Assembly (NCBI RefSeq): GCF_029846715.1
Contig: NZ_JARVWW010000028.1
Span: forward strand, 40,348-104,347
DNA: 64,000 bases
Direction of reading: 5' to 3'
From: Bradyrhizobium nivariense
Lineage (GTDB): Bacteria > Pseudomonadota > Alphaproteobacteria > Rhizobiales > Xanthobacteraceae
A program made the translations under genes and the position numbers. The notes below the pieces were generated by a model that did not search any database, had not been told where the DNA came from, and saw only the letters and a program-made list of their open reading frames with translations. Positions 9,552-18,052 of this stretch are shown one piece after another (positions within the stretch are counted from its first letter, which is position 1; each line of letters begins with the position of its first letter).

Positions 9552-9600
9552 CGCCTTTCCGGGTACCCCGGTTTTTTCCGATCACCACTTGAAGGGACGG
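9552..9600 (+). promoter_or_regulatory. Shared upstream box, copy 2
   Basis: This segment repeats the blocks seen at 4612-4660 (CTTTCCGGGTA, C/G run and T run, GATCACC, TGAAGGG) with a one-base spacing change. It lies in the 111 bp between the helicase-fusion gene and the ubiquitin-like operon. In this copy CCGGGTACCCCGG followed by six T could form a very short hairpin, so a combined terminator and promoter role is possible. Co-regulation of the two operons is inferred from the duplication. Confidence 0.6.
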
Positions 9601-9648
9601 AGAATGGCAAAGGGGCCGCACTCCTGATCCCAGCAAGGAGTGCTGCAC

Positions 9649-10140
9649 ATGACGTCAATCGACATCTTCTATCAGGGCGAGGGAATCCGCGAGATCGCGC
9701 ATTTCGAAGCCGCCGCGGATCAGAACTTCGCCGCCATCAAGATCGCGATTATCGAGAAGCACGGTCTCGACAAGGAGACCCTGATCTACCTCGAAGACCG
9801 CGACGAGCCGGTCGATGAGAGCTGCCTGCTCCGCGACCATGCCGACCACACCGGCATCAAGGCGCATCTGCACCGGTGCCGCCATGTGGAGGTGGCCGTC
9901 ACATTCAACGGCGAGACCGTGCATCACCACTTCGGTCCTGGTACGACCGTGGCACGGGTCAAGGCCTGGGCGGCCGAGCGCAAGTTCGGCATGACGCCGC
10001 AGGAGGCCGGCGAGCACGTGCTGCAGATCGCCGGCACAAAGGACCGGCCGGATCCGGGCACGCACCTCGGCACGATCGCGTCCTGCCCGGCGTGCAATAT
10101 CGCCTTCGACCTCGTCCCCAACGAGCGCGTCAACGGCTAG
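9649..10140 (+). CDS. Ubiquitin-like protein with two beta-grasp domains (BubA/DUF2604-like)
   Basis: A 163-residue protein that appears to hold two ubiquitin-like units. The first spans about residues 1-75; the second spans about 78-163 and starts VEVAVTFNGETVHHHFGPGTTV, the usual beta-hairpin of a Ubl. It ends in Val-Asn-Gly, leaving a C-terminal Gly free for adenylation without processing. A CPAC motif (146-149) sits in the second domain. The ATG at 9649 is chosen over a GTG nine bases upstream because AAGGAG at 9635-9640 is well spaced from it. It is followed directly by E2-, JAB- and E1-like genes, the set needed to activate, transfer and remove it. Attribution to the Bub/DUF2604 group is from memory of that family. 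Confidence 0.75.
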   Translation: MTSIDIFYQGEGIREIAHFEAAADQNFAAIKIAIIEKHGLDKETLIYLEDRDEPVDESCLLRDHADHTGIKAHLHRCRHVEVAVTFNGETVHHHFGPGTTVARVKAWAAERKFGMTPQEAGEHVLQIAGTKDRPDPGTHLGTIASCPACNIAFDLVPNERVNG

Positions 10141-10151
10141 GGAGCGGCGTG

Positions 10152-10625
10152 ATGAGTCTCCCGGATGAGCGGGCTTTCCGGGCCGATATCGGAAAGCCCG
10201 CCTTCCGCCTCGCTCAGGCGGAAGGCCGCTGGCACCTCGTCGGCATCGCCTGGCCGCACGTGTTGATCGCCGTCACTGCGGCCGACGGCCGCCCCTACGT
10301 CCTGCGCTTCAACTGCGCCGGCTACCCGCAGCAACCGCCAACCGGCGGGCCGTGGGACCCCGAGAAGAACACGATCCTGCCCGCCGCGCGCTGGCCGCGC
10401 AGCAAGGGCGGGCGGCTTGGCACGGTGTTCCGTCCTGACTGGAAGGGTGGCACCGCGCTCTACTTGCCCTGTGATCGCGAAAGCGTCGCCGGCCACGACA
10501 ACTGGCGGAACGAGCTGCCCTCGAAAATCTGGCGGCCCGCCGCCGGCATCAATCAGTACCTGGAGCTTGTTCATGAACTTCTCAATTGCGCAGATTATTG
10601 CCCGCCTATGGGCGCCGCGGCATGA
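10152..10625 (+). CDS. E2-like conjugating protein (BubB-like)
   Basis: A 157-residue protein with the features of bacterial E2-like folds: an early beta-meander, the Pro-rich YPQQPPTGGPWD loop near 58-69, and the segment ALYLPCDRES followed by GHDNW and the helix NQYLELVHELL. Cys107 or Ser111 in that segment is at the expected nucleophile position, with His115 nearby; in the reported Bub pathway, oxyester rather than thioester intermediates were described. A GTG at 10149 is an alternative start; AGGGAG at 10139-10144 serves either. The 3' end overlaps the JAB gene by 53 bp, indicating tight coupling. It would receive the Ubl from the E1-like protein encoded two genes downstream. Confidence 0.7.
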   Translation: MSLPDERAFRADIGKPAFRLAQAEGRWHLVGIAWPHVLIAVTAADGRPYVLRFNCAGYPQQPPTGGPWDPEKNTILPAARWPRSKGGRLGTVFRPDWKGGTALYLPCDRESVAGHDNWRNELPSKIWRPAAGINQYLELVHELLNCADYCPPMGAAA

Positions 10626-11091
10626 AATCTCCTGCTCGTGGTTCCTGTGGCAGCGGCTGTGCGCCAAGCTGCGCGAGCGCGGCCGGAACGCGACCCGCGA
10701 GAGCGGCGCGTTCCTGCTCGGCTACCGCACCGCCGGCCACGCCCGCATTACCGACTTCATCCTCTACGACGACCTTGACCCGCACGCGCTCGACACCGGC
10801 ATCGTGCGTTTCGACGGCCGGCACTTCGGTGCGCTCTGGGACATCTGCAAGCAGCGCGGCGTGAGCGTCGTTGCCGACGTGCACGTGCATCCTCGCGGCG
10901 CGGGGCAGAGCGGCTCCGATCGCGATCACCCGATGATCTCGCGCGCCGGGCACATCGCGCTCATCCTGCCCGACTTTGCGCGGCCGCCGTTGCCGCCGGA
11001 GTCGGTCGGCATCTACCGCTATCTCGGCGGCAAGCGCTGGGACGCCGTGCCGACGGCCGCCCGCCGCATGTTCTTCCACATCGGACTGTGA
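10573..11091 (+). CDS. JAB/JAMM-family deubiquitinase-like peptidase (BubD-like)
   Basis: A 172-residue JAB1/MPN metalloprotease. All expected zinc-site elements are visible: Glu43 in TRESGAFLLG, then VHVHP (His104, His106) and the Ser/Asp pair in GQSGSDRDH. The family cleaves Ubl-target isopeptide bonds or trims Ubl C-termini. Because the Ubl in this operon already ends in Gly, removal of conjugates is the likelier role. The ATG at 10573 overlaps the E2 gene out of frame; a later start would cost N-terminal helix residues but keep Glu43. The stop is followed after 7 bp by the E1-like gene. Confidence 0.8.
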   Translation: MNFSIAQIIARLWAPRHEISCSWFLWQRLCAKLRERGRNATRESGAFLLGYRTAGHARITDFILYDDLDPHALDTGIVRFDGRHFGALWDICKQRGVSVVADVHVHPRGAGQSGSDRDHPMISRAGHIALILPDFARPPLPPESVGIYRYLGGKRWDAVPTAARRMFFHIGL

Positions 11092-11098
11092 GGCCTCC

Positions 11099-12463
11099 AT
11101 GACCGCATTCACCGCCGCCGACAAACTGCACCGTTTGGTCAAGCACGCGCTTGATAGCGGCGCAGCCGCCAGCATCGCCGAAGCCGAAGCGCTTTTTGCC
11201 GGATATCGCGTTTCGCTGCGCATCGGCGAAGAGGCCGCCCGCGACCGGCATCACCAGGCAGCTCTCCTCACCGCGGTTGCGCTCGCGCGGCGCGTCTTCC
11301 TGGGCGGCGTCAGCGTGGCGCCGCTGCCCGACACGCCGCTGGCCGTCCCTCTCCCGTTCGGCAGCGCACTCGCCGAGGCAATCGTCGGATTGGGCGCCGG
11401 CATCGGGGAGGCAGAAGCCGGCATGCCGGTGATCGAGATCGGAGGCGTGCCGTCGGCAAGGCGCGCGCCTTTCCATGTCCGCGCCGTGTTCGCCGGCTGG
11501 CGCGGCGGTATCGTCCCGGCACCGGCCGAGGCGGCGCCGGCGCCGGCACCGGTCATGGCGCTGACGCCGATGCTAGCGGCCGCGCTCGCCGTGAACGAGG
11601 CCTTTCTTTACGTCTCCGGCCATGCCGGCGTCGCCGGACGGCGCACCGTGGGTCTCTCTCTCTGGGATCCTACGCCTGCGTGCGACTGGCTTGGCGCCAC
11701 CGTCACCGAGCCGGTACTCTCGCTCCTGCCCTCGCGGCTATGGCTCATCGGCCTTGGCCATCTGGGCCAGGCCTATCTTTGGGGGCTCAGCCTCCTGCCC
11801 TTCGCCCATCCGCAGGATCTGAGCTTGGTCCTCCAGGACATCGACATCATCACGCCCTCGACCGAGAGCACGTCGATCTTGAGCGACTCCACTCTCATCA
11901 ACATCAAGAAGGCGCGCGCCATGGCCGCTTGGGCCGAGCGCCGCGGCTTTACCACGGCCATCCACGAGCGCCTCTTCGACGCTTCATTCCGACGCCAGGA
12001 GGACGAGCCCGGCGTCGCCTTGTGCGGGCTCGACAACGGGGTGGGACGCCAGGCGCTCGATCAAGTCGGTTTCGATTTCGTGGTCGAGGCCGGACTCGGG
12101 CGCGGGCACCGGGACTTCCGGGCAATCCGCATGCATACACTTCCGGCGTCGCGGCCGGCGTCGCGGATCTGGCGCAGCGCGCAGGCCGACGATCAGGTCG
12201 AGGACCGCCCGGCATATAAAGGCATGCTCAAGAGCGGTGAGCTCGATCGCTGCGGCGTCACACTGCTCGCCGGCAAGGCCGTCGGCGCGCCGTTCATCGG
12301 CGCCGCGGCCGCAACGCTCGCCTTAAGCGAGGTGCTGCGCCTCCTGCATGGCGGCGCCGTGCATGAACTAATCGACCTCGATCTCAAGGCGCCTGAATAC
12401 CGCAGCACGGTGCTGACGCAGCAAGACTTCAGCACACTCAATCCGGGCTATGTTCTGGTCTGA
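11099..12463 (+). CDS. E1-like ThiF-fold activating enzyme (Bub-type)
   Basis: A 454-residue protein. Residues 1-205 form an N-terminal domain with an Ala/Pro-rich linker near 140-155. Residues 210-420 are a ThiF/E1 Rossmann domain: LIGLGHLGQ at 216-224 binds ATP, and LQDIDIITPSTESTS occupies the position of the DxD/Arg-finger region but without the usual NLnRQ text. Cys385 in ELDRCGVTLLAGK lies where E1-like proteins place their catalytic or crossover Cys, so this and nearby Ser/Thr are candidates. It would adenylate the C-terminal Gly of the Ubl encoded at the start of the operon. It starts 7 bp after the JAB stop. Confidence 0.8.
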   Translation: MTAFTAADKLHRLVKHALDSGAAASIAEAEALFAGYRVSLRIGEEAARDRHHQAALLTAVALARRVFLGGVSVAPLPDTPLAVPLPFGSALAEAIVGLGAGIGEAEAGMPVIEIGGVPSARRAPFHVRAVFAGWRGGIVPAPAEAAPAPAPVMALTPMLAAALAVNEAFLYVSGHAGVAGRRTVGLSLWDPTPACDWLGATVTEPVLSLLPSRLWLIGLGHLGQAYLWGLSLLPFAHPQDLSLVLQDIDIITPSTESTSILSDSTLINIKKARAMAAWAERRGFTTAIHERLFDASFRRQEDEPGVALCGLDNGVGRQALDQVGFDFVVEAGLGRGHRDFRAIRMHTLPASRPASRIWRSAQADDQVEDRPAYKGMLKSGELDRCGVTLLAGKAVGAPFIGAAAATLALSEVLRLLHGGAVHELIDLDLKAPEYRSTVLTQQDFSTLNPGYVLV

Positions 12464-12472
12464 GCGGAGGCT

Positions 12473-12497
12473 AATCCACATTGGAGTTTTGTGGATT
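12473..12497 (+). promoter_or_regulatory. Perfect 8-bp inverted repeat upstream of the UDG-like gene
   Basis: AATCCACA and TGTGGATT are separated by nine bases, 10 bp after the E1 stop and 37 bp before the next start. The size and spacing fit a dimeric operator or a weak hairpin. No T run follows, so a terminator is unlikely. Confidence 0.35.
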
Positions 12498-12533
12498 GGT
12501 TCCATACGGACTTTCATCGGAGGTTTTGACCAG

Positions 12534-13355
12534 ATGAGTTTGTCGCAAGCTTCTCGCGCCCTACTGGAACGGATGCGCCCGGTTATCGCGGGCGCAACCG
12601 AGGGCGAAATCCGCCGTGCCATCACATCCGACGAACCATCGGCCTTGCGCGACGATGCGCTGTTTCTCGTCTGTGAGGGGGACTACAGTGCCTTTTTCGC
12701 GCCCTTCGACTGGATCAACGACGAGGCCGACATCGTGATCGTCGGAGTCACGCCCGGCAAACAACAGGCACTGGAGGCTCTACTGAGCTTTCGCGCGGCA
12801 CTTGCCGCCGGAGGCTCCCTTGATGACGCGGCGCGTCAAGCGAAGAGCGCCGCTTCGTTCAAGGGCGGCATGCGCACGCTCGGCGCGCGGTTGATGGATC
12901 ACTTCGCCTTACATCGGCTGTTCGGCCTTGTGTCCACGCTCGATCTCTTCGGCAGCGCCGGGCACCGTGCGCATTACACGTCCGCTCTGCGCTATCCGGT
13001 CTTGAAGAAATCTGGCAATTACGCCGGTGACAGCCGCATTGCGGACCGTCCCTTCATGCGGCGCATGATCGAAGAGAGCCTTGCGGACGAACTTGCCAGG
13101 CTTCCCAAGGCTTGGCTTGTGCCCTTCGGGCCGAACGCGCTGCGCGCGCTCGACCATCTGGCGGCTGCCGGACGTATCGACGGAGCGCGCATTCTTGGCG
13201 GCCTCCTCCATCCCGGCGGTCAACAGTGGAACCGCTACAATGTCCAGCTCGATCTCGTCTCGGGCGATGCTGCCCATGCTGTTCCAGGTGGCGCGAAGGT
13301 TCTGCGGCGCAGCGCGGCTCTGCAGGTGAAGGTCGCCGCCCTGCTCCCGGGATGA
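12534..13355 (+). CDS. Uracil-DNA-glycosylase-superfamily-like protein
   Basis: A 273-residue protein with the two signature loops of the UDG fold: VGVTPGKQQAL (residues 70-80), like the water-activating GqDPY/GxNPG loop, and GGLLHPGGQQWNRYN near 223-237, like the HPS-type minor-groove loop. The catalytic Asp/Asn of classical UDGs appears replaced by Thr, so it may bind or excise a different base or act on free nucleotide. ATG 12534 has CGGAGG ten bases upstream; upstream in-frame starts lack an RBS. It follows the Ubl operon by 70 bp with an inverted repeat between, so it is probably part of the same system but separately tuned. Confidence 0.55.
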   Translation: MSLSQASRALLERMRPVIAGATEGEIRRAITSDEPSALRDDALFLVCEGDYSAFFAPFDWINDEADIVIVGVTPGKQQALEALLSFRAALAAGGSLDDAARQAKSAASFKGGMRTLGARLMDHFALHRLFGLVSTLDLFGSAGHRAHYTSALRYPVLKKSGNYAGDSRIADRPFMRRMIEESLADELARLPKAWLVPFGPNALRALDHLAAAGRIDGARILGGLLHPGGQQWNRYNVQLDLVSGDAAHAVPGGAKVLRRSAALQVKVAALLPG

Positions 13356-13577
13356 CGCGCGTGCGAATGCCAGCAATCGCCGAATGCTTGAAGTCAGGAA
13401 ACCGCGTCTGAGAAGATATTTCATCGTCCGATAAGCGGTCGCGATGTACTATGCCCATATGTTCAGCGCCGGGTGATCGCCTGGCGCAAAACCATAAGTG
13501 TAGTATCTTGGTGGAGAGGGCAACCCTGGTCGCACGTTCTTCAAATTTTGAAAATTATTGTCGGGGACAATTATTTT

Positions 13578-15227
13578 ATGCAGGTTGAGACAGCATGGGT
13601 AAAGCCGCCGCTTCAAGTTGGCGGCCTCGATCATCTTGCGGTGCAAGCGACATGTATAAATATATACGGACGCTTGCTGCCCGGCATTACTAATGTCACA
13701 GACAGAGCACGATATTATTCCTTCTACCCATGGCTGATATGGGCCTTCGACAAGGCCGGACACCGCGAATTTAACGACGCTTTCGTCGAGCGATTTCGCC
13801 GGGCCGATTGTTTGTTTTGCCTGATTTCGCAGCGGCATGCTGGTATGAGCGGGGGCGATGCGGACGACCACGCAGCGGCTATGGTGGGCAGCGATACTTT
13901 GGCAGACATCGCAAGGTCGTTGGGAGCAGACGGCGCTATACGTCTGTCTGACTTTTCGTTGCGCGACGGTGCCAAGAAGCGTTATTTCGCGAACAAGCTC
14001 GGGGGACTCGGGCAGTATTATCTGGGCGTTCTGAGGGAGCTTTCGATTATCGACGGTGATTCGACTGCCGGCATTCGCTACACTCGGCAGTTGGGGTCTG
14101 TGATCGCGGAACAAATGGATTGCAGCGTCAATCGCACGCTTTTCATGAAGGCAGTCGACGCAGATCTGGTTACGGCGGCAGAGCTCGATGCTCTGCATGA
14201 CTTTTGTCCTTGCCAACTCTGCAATAACCCGGGTGAACGTAAAATACTTGGCGAATTGTTTTTTGTTAGGGATCGCTTCCAAAACACGGAGGCCGTACCC
14301 CGGCGGAGATCGCTGAAAATAATTTTGCAGCTTGCCGATCTCCTTTGCGCGAATGGTGAGCAACTGTCCGAGGCACTGTTTCGAGCCTGCACATACTCAG
14401 GTAACCTGCCGGGTGGAGCTACTTGGACTGTACCTTCCGCCCTCTCGAAAACCCGTGAAAAATGGGCGATCTATGCCCGGAATGAGCTGCTATCGATTGC
14501 CGTCCAAGGCCTCTTCTATGCCTTGCTCGATGCTTACGCAGCATCGGGCGTACGGATGGATGCGAGTACCGACATTGCAAATTGGTTCACAGAGCAGCCT
14601 GAAGTTGTCGAAGCGCTAGACGAACTGGGCAAGGAAAAAACATTCTCGGAATGTGTTGCCGACAGCGAGAATTGGTTGCCTGCGTTAGCGGACTGGAACG
14701 AGAAAATGCATGAGGTGCAGCTTACTGAGCGCATCACTGCACTTTCGCGTGGTAACAAGTCGGCCGAGAGCCGTAAAGCAATTGTATCTGCGGCTCTGAG
14801 AACGTTGATAGCGCTCGCGCGCAGAACCAATTCCGCAGATCGGCAATATGCCGATCTGGTGTTTGAGGCGGACTATTTCCGTTATTACCCGATCAATCTT
14901 GAGTCGTTCGCCCGTTACGTCTCAGGAAGCTGGGCCTCTTCGACAATCGGGGATGTACTCCGATGGCTTTCGATTAACTGGGGTCTGGAGCTACACCTGC
15001 GCGTCGCCTTAAGGAAATTGCGGGGACAGTCGCAATCTACTTTTAGGATACGGCCCTCTGATCACGGCATGGAAGTGATCGCAGTACCGGCTGCCGTCCA
15101 TACAAGGCCGCGTTTTAATCAAGCGGTTCGCGTGCTCAAGGACATCGGCGCTCTCGAAAAAAGCAACATGGGCTGGCAGCTCAGCCCTTTCGGGCGAGCG
15201 CAATTCGAGCTTGCAGATGCTCCATAA
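13578..15227 (+). CDS. Unrecognised 549-residue protein with a Cys cluster, partner of PLD-like gene
   Basis: I do not recognise the family. The protein is predominantly helical, starts with a short segment containing PPLQVGGLDHLAVQ, and has an internal CPCQLC motif near residue 213, a possible zinc site. Its last 45 residues look like a winged helix (HTRPRFNQAVRVLKDIGAL then WQLSPFGRAQF), the domain that ends many archaeal-type regulators and restriction-like proteins. ATG 13578 is preferred; the 35 residues upstream have no RBS and atypical composition. The base composition is less GC-rich than the preceding operons. It overlaps the PLD-like gene by 11 bp, so the two form a unit. Confidence 0.6.
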   Translation: MQVETAWVKPPLQVGGLDHLAVQATCINIYGRLLPGITNVTDRARYYSFYPWLIWAFDKAGHREFNDAFVERFRRADCLFCLISQRHAGMSGGDADDHAAAMVGSDTLADIARSLGADGAIRLSDFSLRDGAKKRYFANKLGGLGQYYLGVLRELSIIDGDSTAGIRYTRQLGSVIAEQMDCSVNRTLFMKAVDADLVTAAELDALHDFCPCQLCNNPGERKILGELFFVRDRFQNTEAVPRRRSLKIILQLADLLCANGEQLSEALFRACTYSGNLPGGATWTVPSALSKTREKWAIYARNELLSIAVQGLFYALLDAYAASGVRMDASTDIANWFTEQPEVVEALDELGKEKTFSECVADSENWLPALADWNEKMHEVQLTERITALSRGNKSAESRKAIVSAALRTLIALARRTNSADRQYADLVFEADYFRYYPINLESFARYVSGSWASSTIGDVLRWLSINWGLELHLRVALRKLRGQSQSTFRIRPSDHGMEVIAVPAAVHTRPRFNQAVRVLKDIGALEKSNMGWQLSPFGRAQFELADAP

Positions 15228-17778
15228 AGTCTCGCTAATCGACGAACTGAGGAAGGGCGGCTACGAGGCTTCGCTGATTACAACCTACAACGCCTATCTA
15301 CCCTTCTATGAAGAAGTGGTGCTGCGCAGGCTCGTTAATGCCGGCGTCCGGCACAATGTTCTGTTGATGGATGCTCAACAGTATGCCGCATCGTTAGTCA
15401 ACCACCCGCCTCGGCTTGCCGGTCGACAATACACCCTTCTGCCGATGAGCGCACCGGGCGCATTTCATCCAAAACTGATTTTCCTGACGGGCAAGAATAA
15501 AGGAGCGATACTCGTCGGCAGCCATAATATGACTCTCGGGGGGTTTGGGTTTAATCGAGAGATAACAAATTTAGTTCACATCCGCGAAAAGGACGACGCG
15601 GCAGGAATAGCCCTTGCTCAGGACGTCTGGAAGGAAATTGAATTCTGGTTGGCTGAGTTTACGCCTGGTATTCCCGACCATGCCCGATCCATGATCCGCC
15701 GGGTTAAGGAATTCGCGCCCTGGCTCACTGGATCACCGCCTCCAGATCCGAGAATCAGGTTACTTGCAGGACGTCCAGGCGGAATGTCGTTGTGGCAACA
15801 GTTCACTGGGCTGTTAGAGGGAGAAACCTCTCAATTTTCGGTCGGCGGAGCGTTTTTCGATCGTGAGCTGAGCTTCCTTAAGCGTGTGAAGAAAGACTTG
15901 CAACCGGGGCGGATAACCGTAGCGGTCGATCCAGAGACGGTCCAGATGCCCGCTCAGGCTCAAGATCTCGAAGACATATCGTTCGTCCAAGCCGGCCGAA
16001 TTGGCTGTGATGAGAAATCCGACGAACCATATCTCCATGCCAAGTTTGTGCTGGCGCAGCAGGACAAAGGCGTATCCGTTTTTGCATCAGGCAGCGCGAA
16101 CCCCAGCCGGCCCGCATGGCTGGCCGACGATGCCAGCGGCAACGTCGAGCTGATGCTCGCCCACATTGGAGATGATGCTCTCGAAACAGCAAGTTCACTC
16201 GGCTGTGGCAACATCCACACCTTCCCAGCACTCACTCAAAAACACTGGGAAGTGATTTTTGTAAATCAGACTCAGTGGGAGAATGCGCCTGCCAGTGGCA
16301 TACGTAGCGGCGTCGCGTTAGCGGAAGCCACACGCGTCTTGTTCGACCTGGACCTGCTGCGCGATTTTCGCGGTCTGAAATTCGCAATAATAGCTGCCGA
16401 TGGGAGCGCAATTTGCCAATCAGTCGACGCCACTGTTGAAGATTGCTTTGTAGTTTTGAATTTTGTGTCAAGCGACATCGAGAAAGCCGTAGCTCTTCAA
16501 GGATTCGACGCCAACAAACTTGTCTTGAATCTCATTCTTCATCATGCGGGGATGATCGAGGAGCAAGCCCGAAGCGGTACGCAGCGACGCCTTAAAGATG
16601 CTCTCGCGAGCCTGGATACCGATAATCCAGATATTGCACTCTTGATTCAGTGCATCGACAAGATCGTTTTCGACGAGGATGGTCTAGGCGCTCCCAGCCA
16701 GCCGGCGAGCAGGATGAGTTCACGAAATTCACAAGAGCCACCTAAATCTGATGCCGTTGCGACGTTAGAAATCGACGTCAGTGAGATGCGAAGACGCGGC
16801 AAAAAGCGGCGGCTCAATCATTCCAGCGATTTTGCTTATTTGCTCGATGCCCTGATCTACCACTTGCGCCTGCATGAGGACAAATCGCGTGAAGAGCTGG
16901 ACCGTTTTGGCAGAACTGAAGAAGAGCAGATAGGTGCTGACGACGATCCTGACGCTGAGGTTACTCAGCTCACACCAGATAAGCAGGCCGATCTTCTGAT
17001 GGCGTGTCATTCAAAGGTTCGAACTGTTGTGAACAGAATGATATCGCAATTGAAGGCCTACGCTGAAGGTAAGGTGCCGCTTGCGAAAATACTCATCCGT
17101 CTTCTGGGCGTACTGGCCGTACTCAGAGAGTTGCGATCATGCGATGCCCGGGCCGCCTGGATCGAAAAGGGCAAAACGGCGGTTCCTAAAGAACAGCGAC
17201 TCCGCCTCATTGAAGCAGTCATGTTGAATATTTTTGAGCGCGAACCATCGACGTCAAGTGCGTCATTGCTTCGCCTTGAAGCGCTTGGAGAAGATTTTCG
17301 CGATAGTGATGACGTCGCGCGTCTGAAGGGCTTATTGTTGTGGCTAGCATGGGACTGCGGCCTGACCCTGAACCTGCATAAGCCGTTTAGGGAGAGTCCA
17401 GAGGCGTGGGACCAAAGACTGAAACACAACGCCATGATCGTTGCACTCGCACAGGTCATGCTTTCAGATGAAACCGTTATTGATGAAGCGCGGCAAAGCA
17501 TCGGAAGCTTTACTACGGGCGAGCTGGACTGGCTAAGAGATATTCGTCAATTGGCGGACAAGTGCGCTACCCTGCGCGCCGATATGGGGACGTTACGCCG
17601 GGGTGAATTGGCTGAGGCGGGTGACATCGCGTTCCATAGGACAGCCGAAGACTGGATTGTCCGTATGGTAGCTGGCCGTAATGGCAATAAACTTTCACTC
17701 GTAGCATTGAAAGAGAACAAGCCCCGGCTCACCTATCTAGCCGACCATCTCGCCGTTGCTTCCCTATCGTCCGTATAG
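15217..17778 (+). CDS. Phospholipase-D-superfamily protein with two HKD motifs
   Basis: An 853-residue protein. The first catalytic half is at about residues 84-104 (HPKLIFL then ILVGSHNMTLGG); the second near 274-295 (YLHAKFVL then VFASGSANPS). These give the paired H-x-K and G-S-x-N elements of the PLD superfamily, which includes DNA/RNA nucleases and defence effectors. The remaining 500 residues are helical and unrecognised. The likely start is ATG 15217; a TTG lies six bases upstream. It overlaps the upstream unknown gene, suggesting an effector plus a sensor or regulator. No transmembrane segment is visible, so it should act in the cytoplasm. Confidence 0.75.
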   Translation: MLHKVSLIDELRKGGYEASLITTYNAYLPFYEEVVLRRLVNAGVRHNVLLMDAQQYAASLVNHPPRLAGRQYTLLPMSAPGAFHPKLIFLTGKNKGAILVGSHNMTLGGFGFNREITNLVHIREKDDAAGIALAQDVWKEIEFWLAEFTPGIPDHARSMIRRVKEFAPWLTGSPPPDPRIRLLAGRPGGMSLWQQFTGLLEGETSQFSVGGAFFDRELSFLKRVKKDLQPGRITVAVDPETVQMPAQAQDLEDISFVQAGRIGCDEKSDEPYLHAKFVLAQQDKGVSVFASGSANPSRPAWLADDASGNVELMLAHIGDDALETASSLGCGNIHTFPALTQKHWEVIFVNQTQWENAPASGIRSGVALAEATRVLFDLDLLRDFRGLKFAIIAADGSAICQSVDATVEDCFVVLNFVSSDIEKAVALQGFDANKLVLNLILHHAGMIEEQARSGTQRRLKDALASLDTDNPDIALLIQCIDKIVFDEDGLGAPSQPASRMSSRNSQEPPKSDAVATLEIDVSEMRRRGKKRRLNHSSDFAYLLDALIYHLRLHEDKSREELDRFGRTEEEQIGADDDPDAEVTQLTPDKQADLLMACHSKVRTVVNRMISQLKAYAEGKVPLAKILIRLLGVLAVLRELRSCDARAAWIEKGKTAVPKEQRLRLIEAVMLNIFEREPSTSSASLLRLEALGEDFRDSDDVARLKGLLLWLAWDCGLTLNLHKPFRESPEAWDQRLKHNAMIVALAQVMLSDETVIDEARQSIGSFTTGELDWLRDIRQLADKCATLRADMGTLRRGELAEAGDIAFHRTAEDWIVRMVAGRNGNKLSLVALKENKPRLTYLADHLAVASLSSV

Positions 17779-18052
17779 GTGGACCGTCCTTCAACGCCTC
17801 GCGATTGGCGGTGGCGCGGCTCCAGCAGGAGTTCTCAGTCGATCGGTTGGACGATCTTGAAGTGAAAGCCGCGGAGCGCGCGTTGTACGAATGGTGCGAG
17901 GCAATTCGATCAGCTCGCCGGTTGATGCTTGGTGGCCCGGCGGCATGGCAGGCGCTTCAGGCAGGTCGACGCGTGAATTGGCGGAATACGCTGTCTCTAT
18001 TCCGTCCTACAACTTATTCCGGCAGCTCATCCGTGACGACGCGCCGCCCTCG

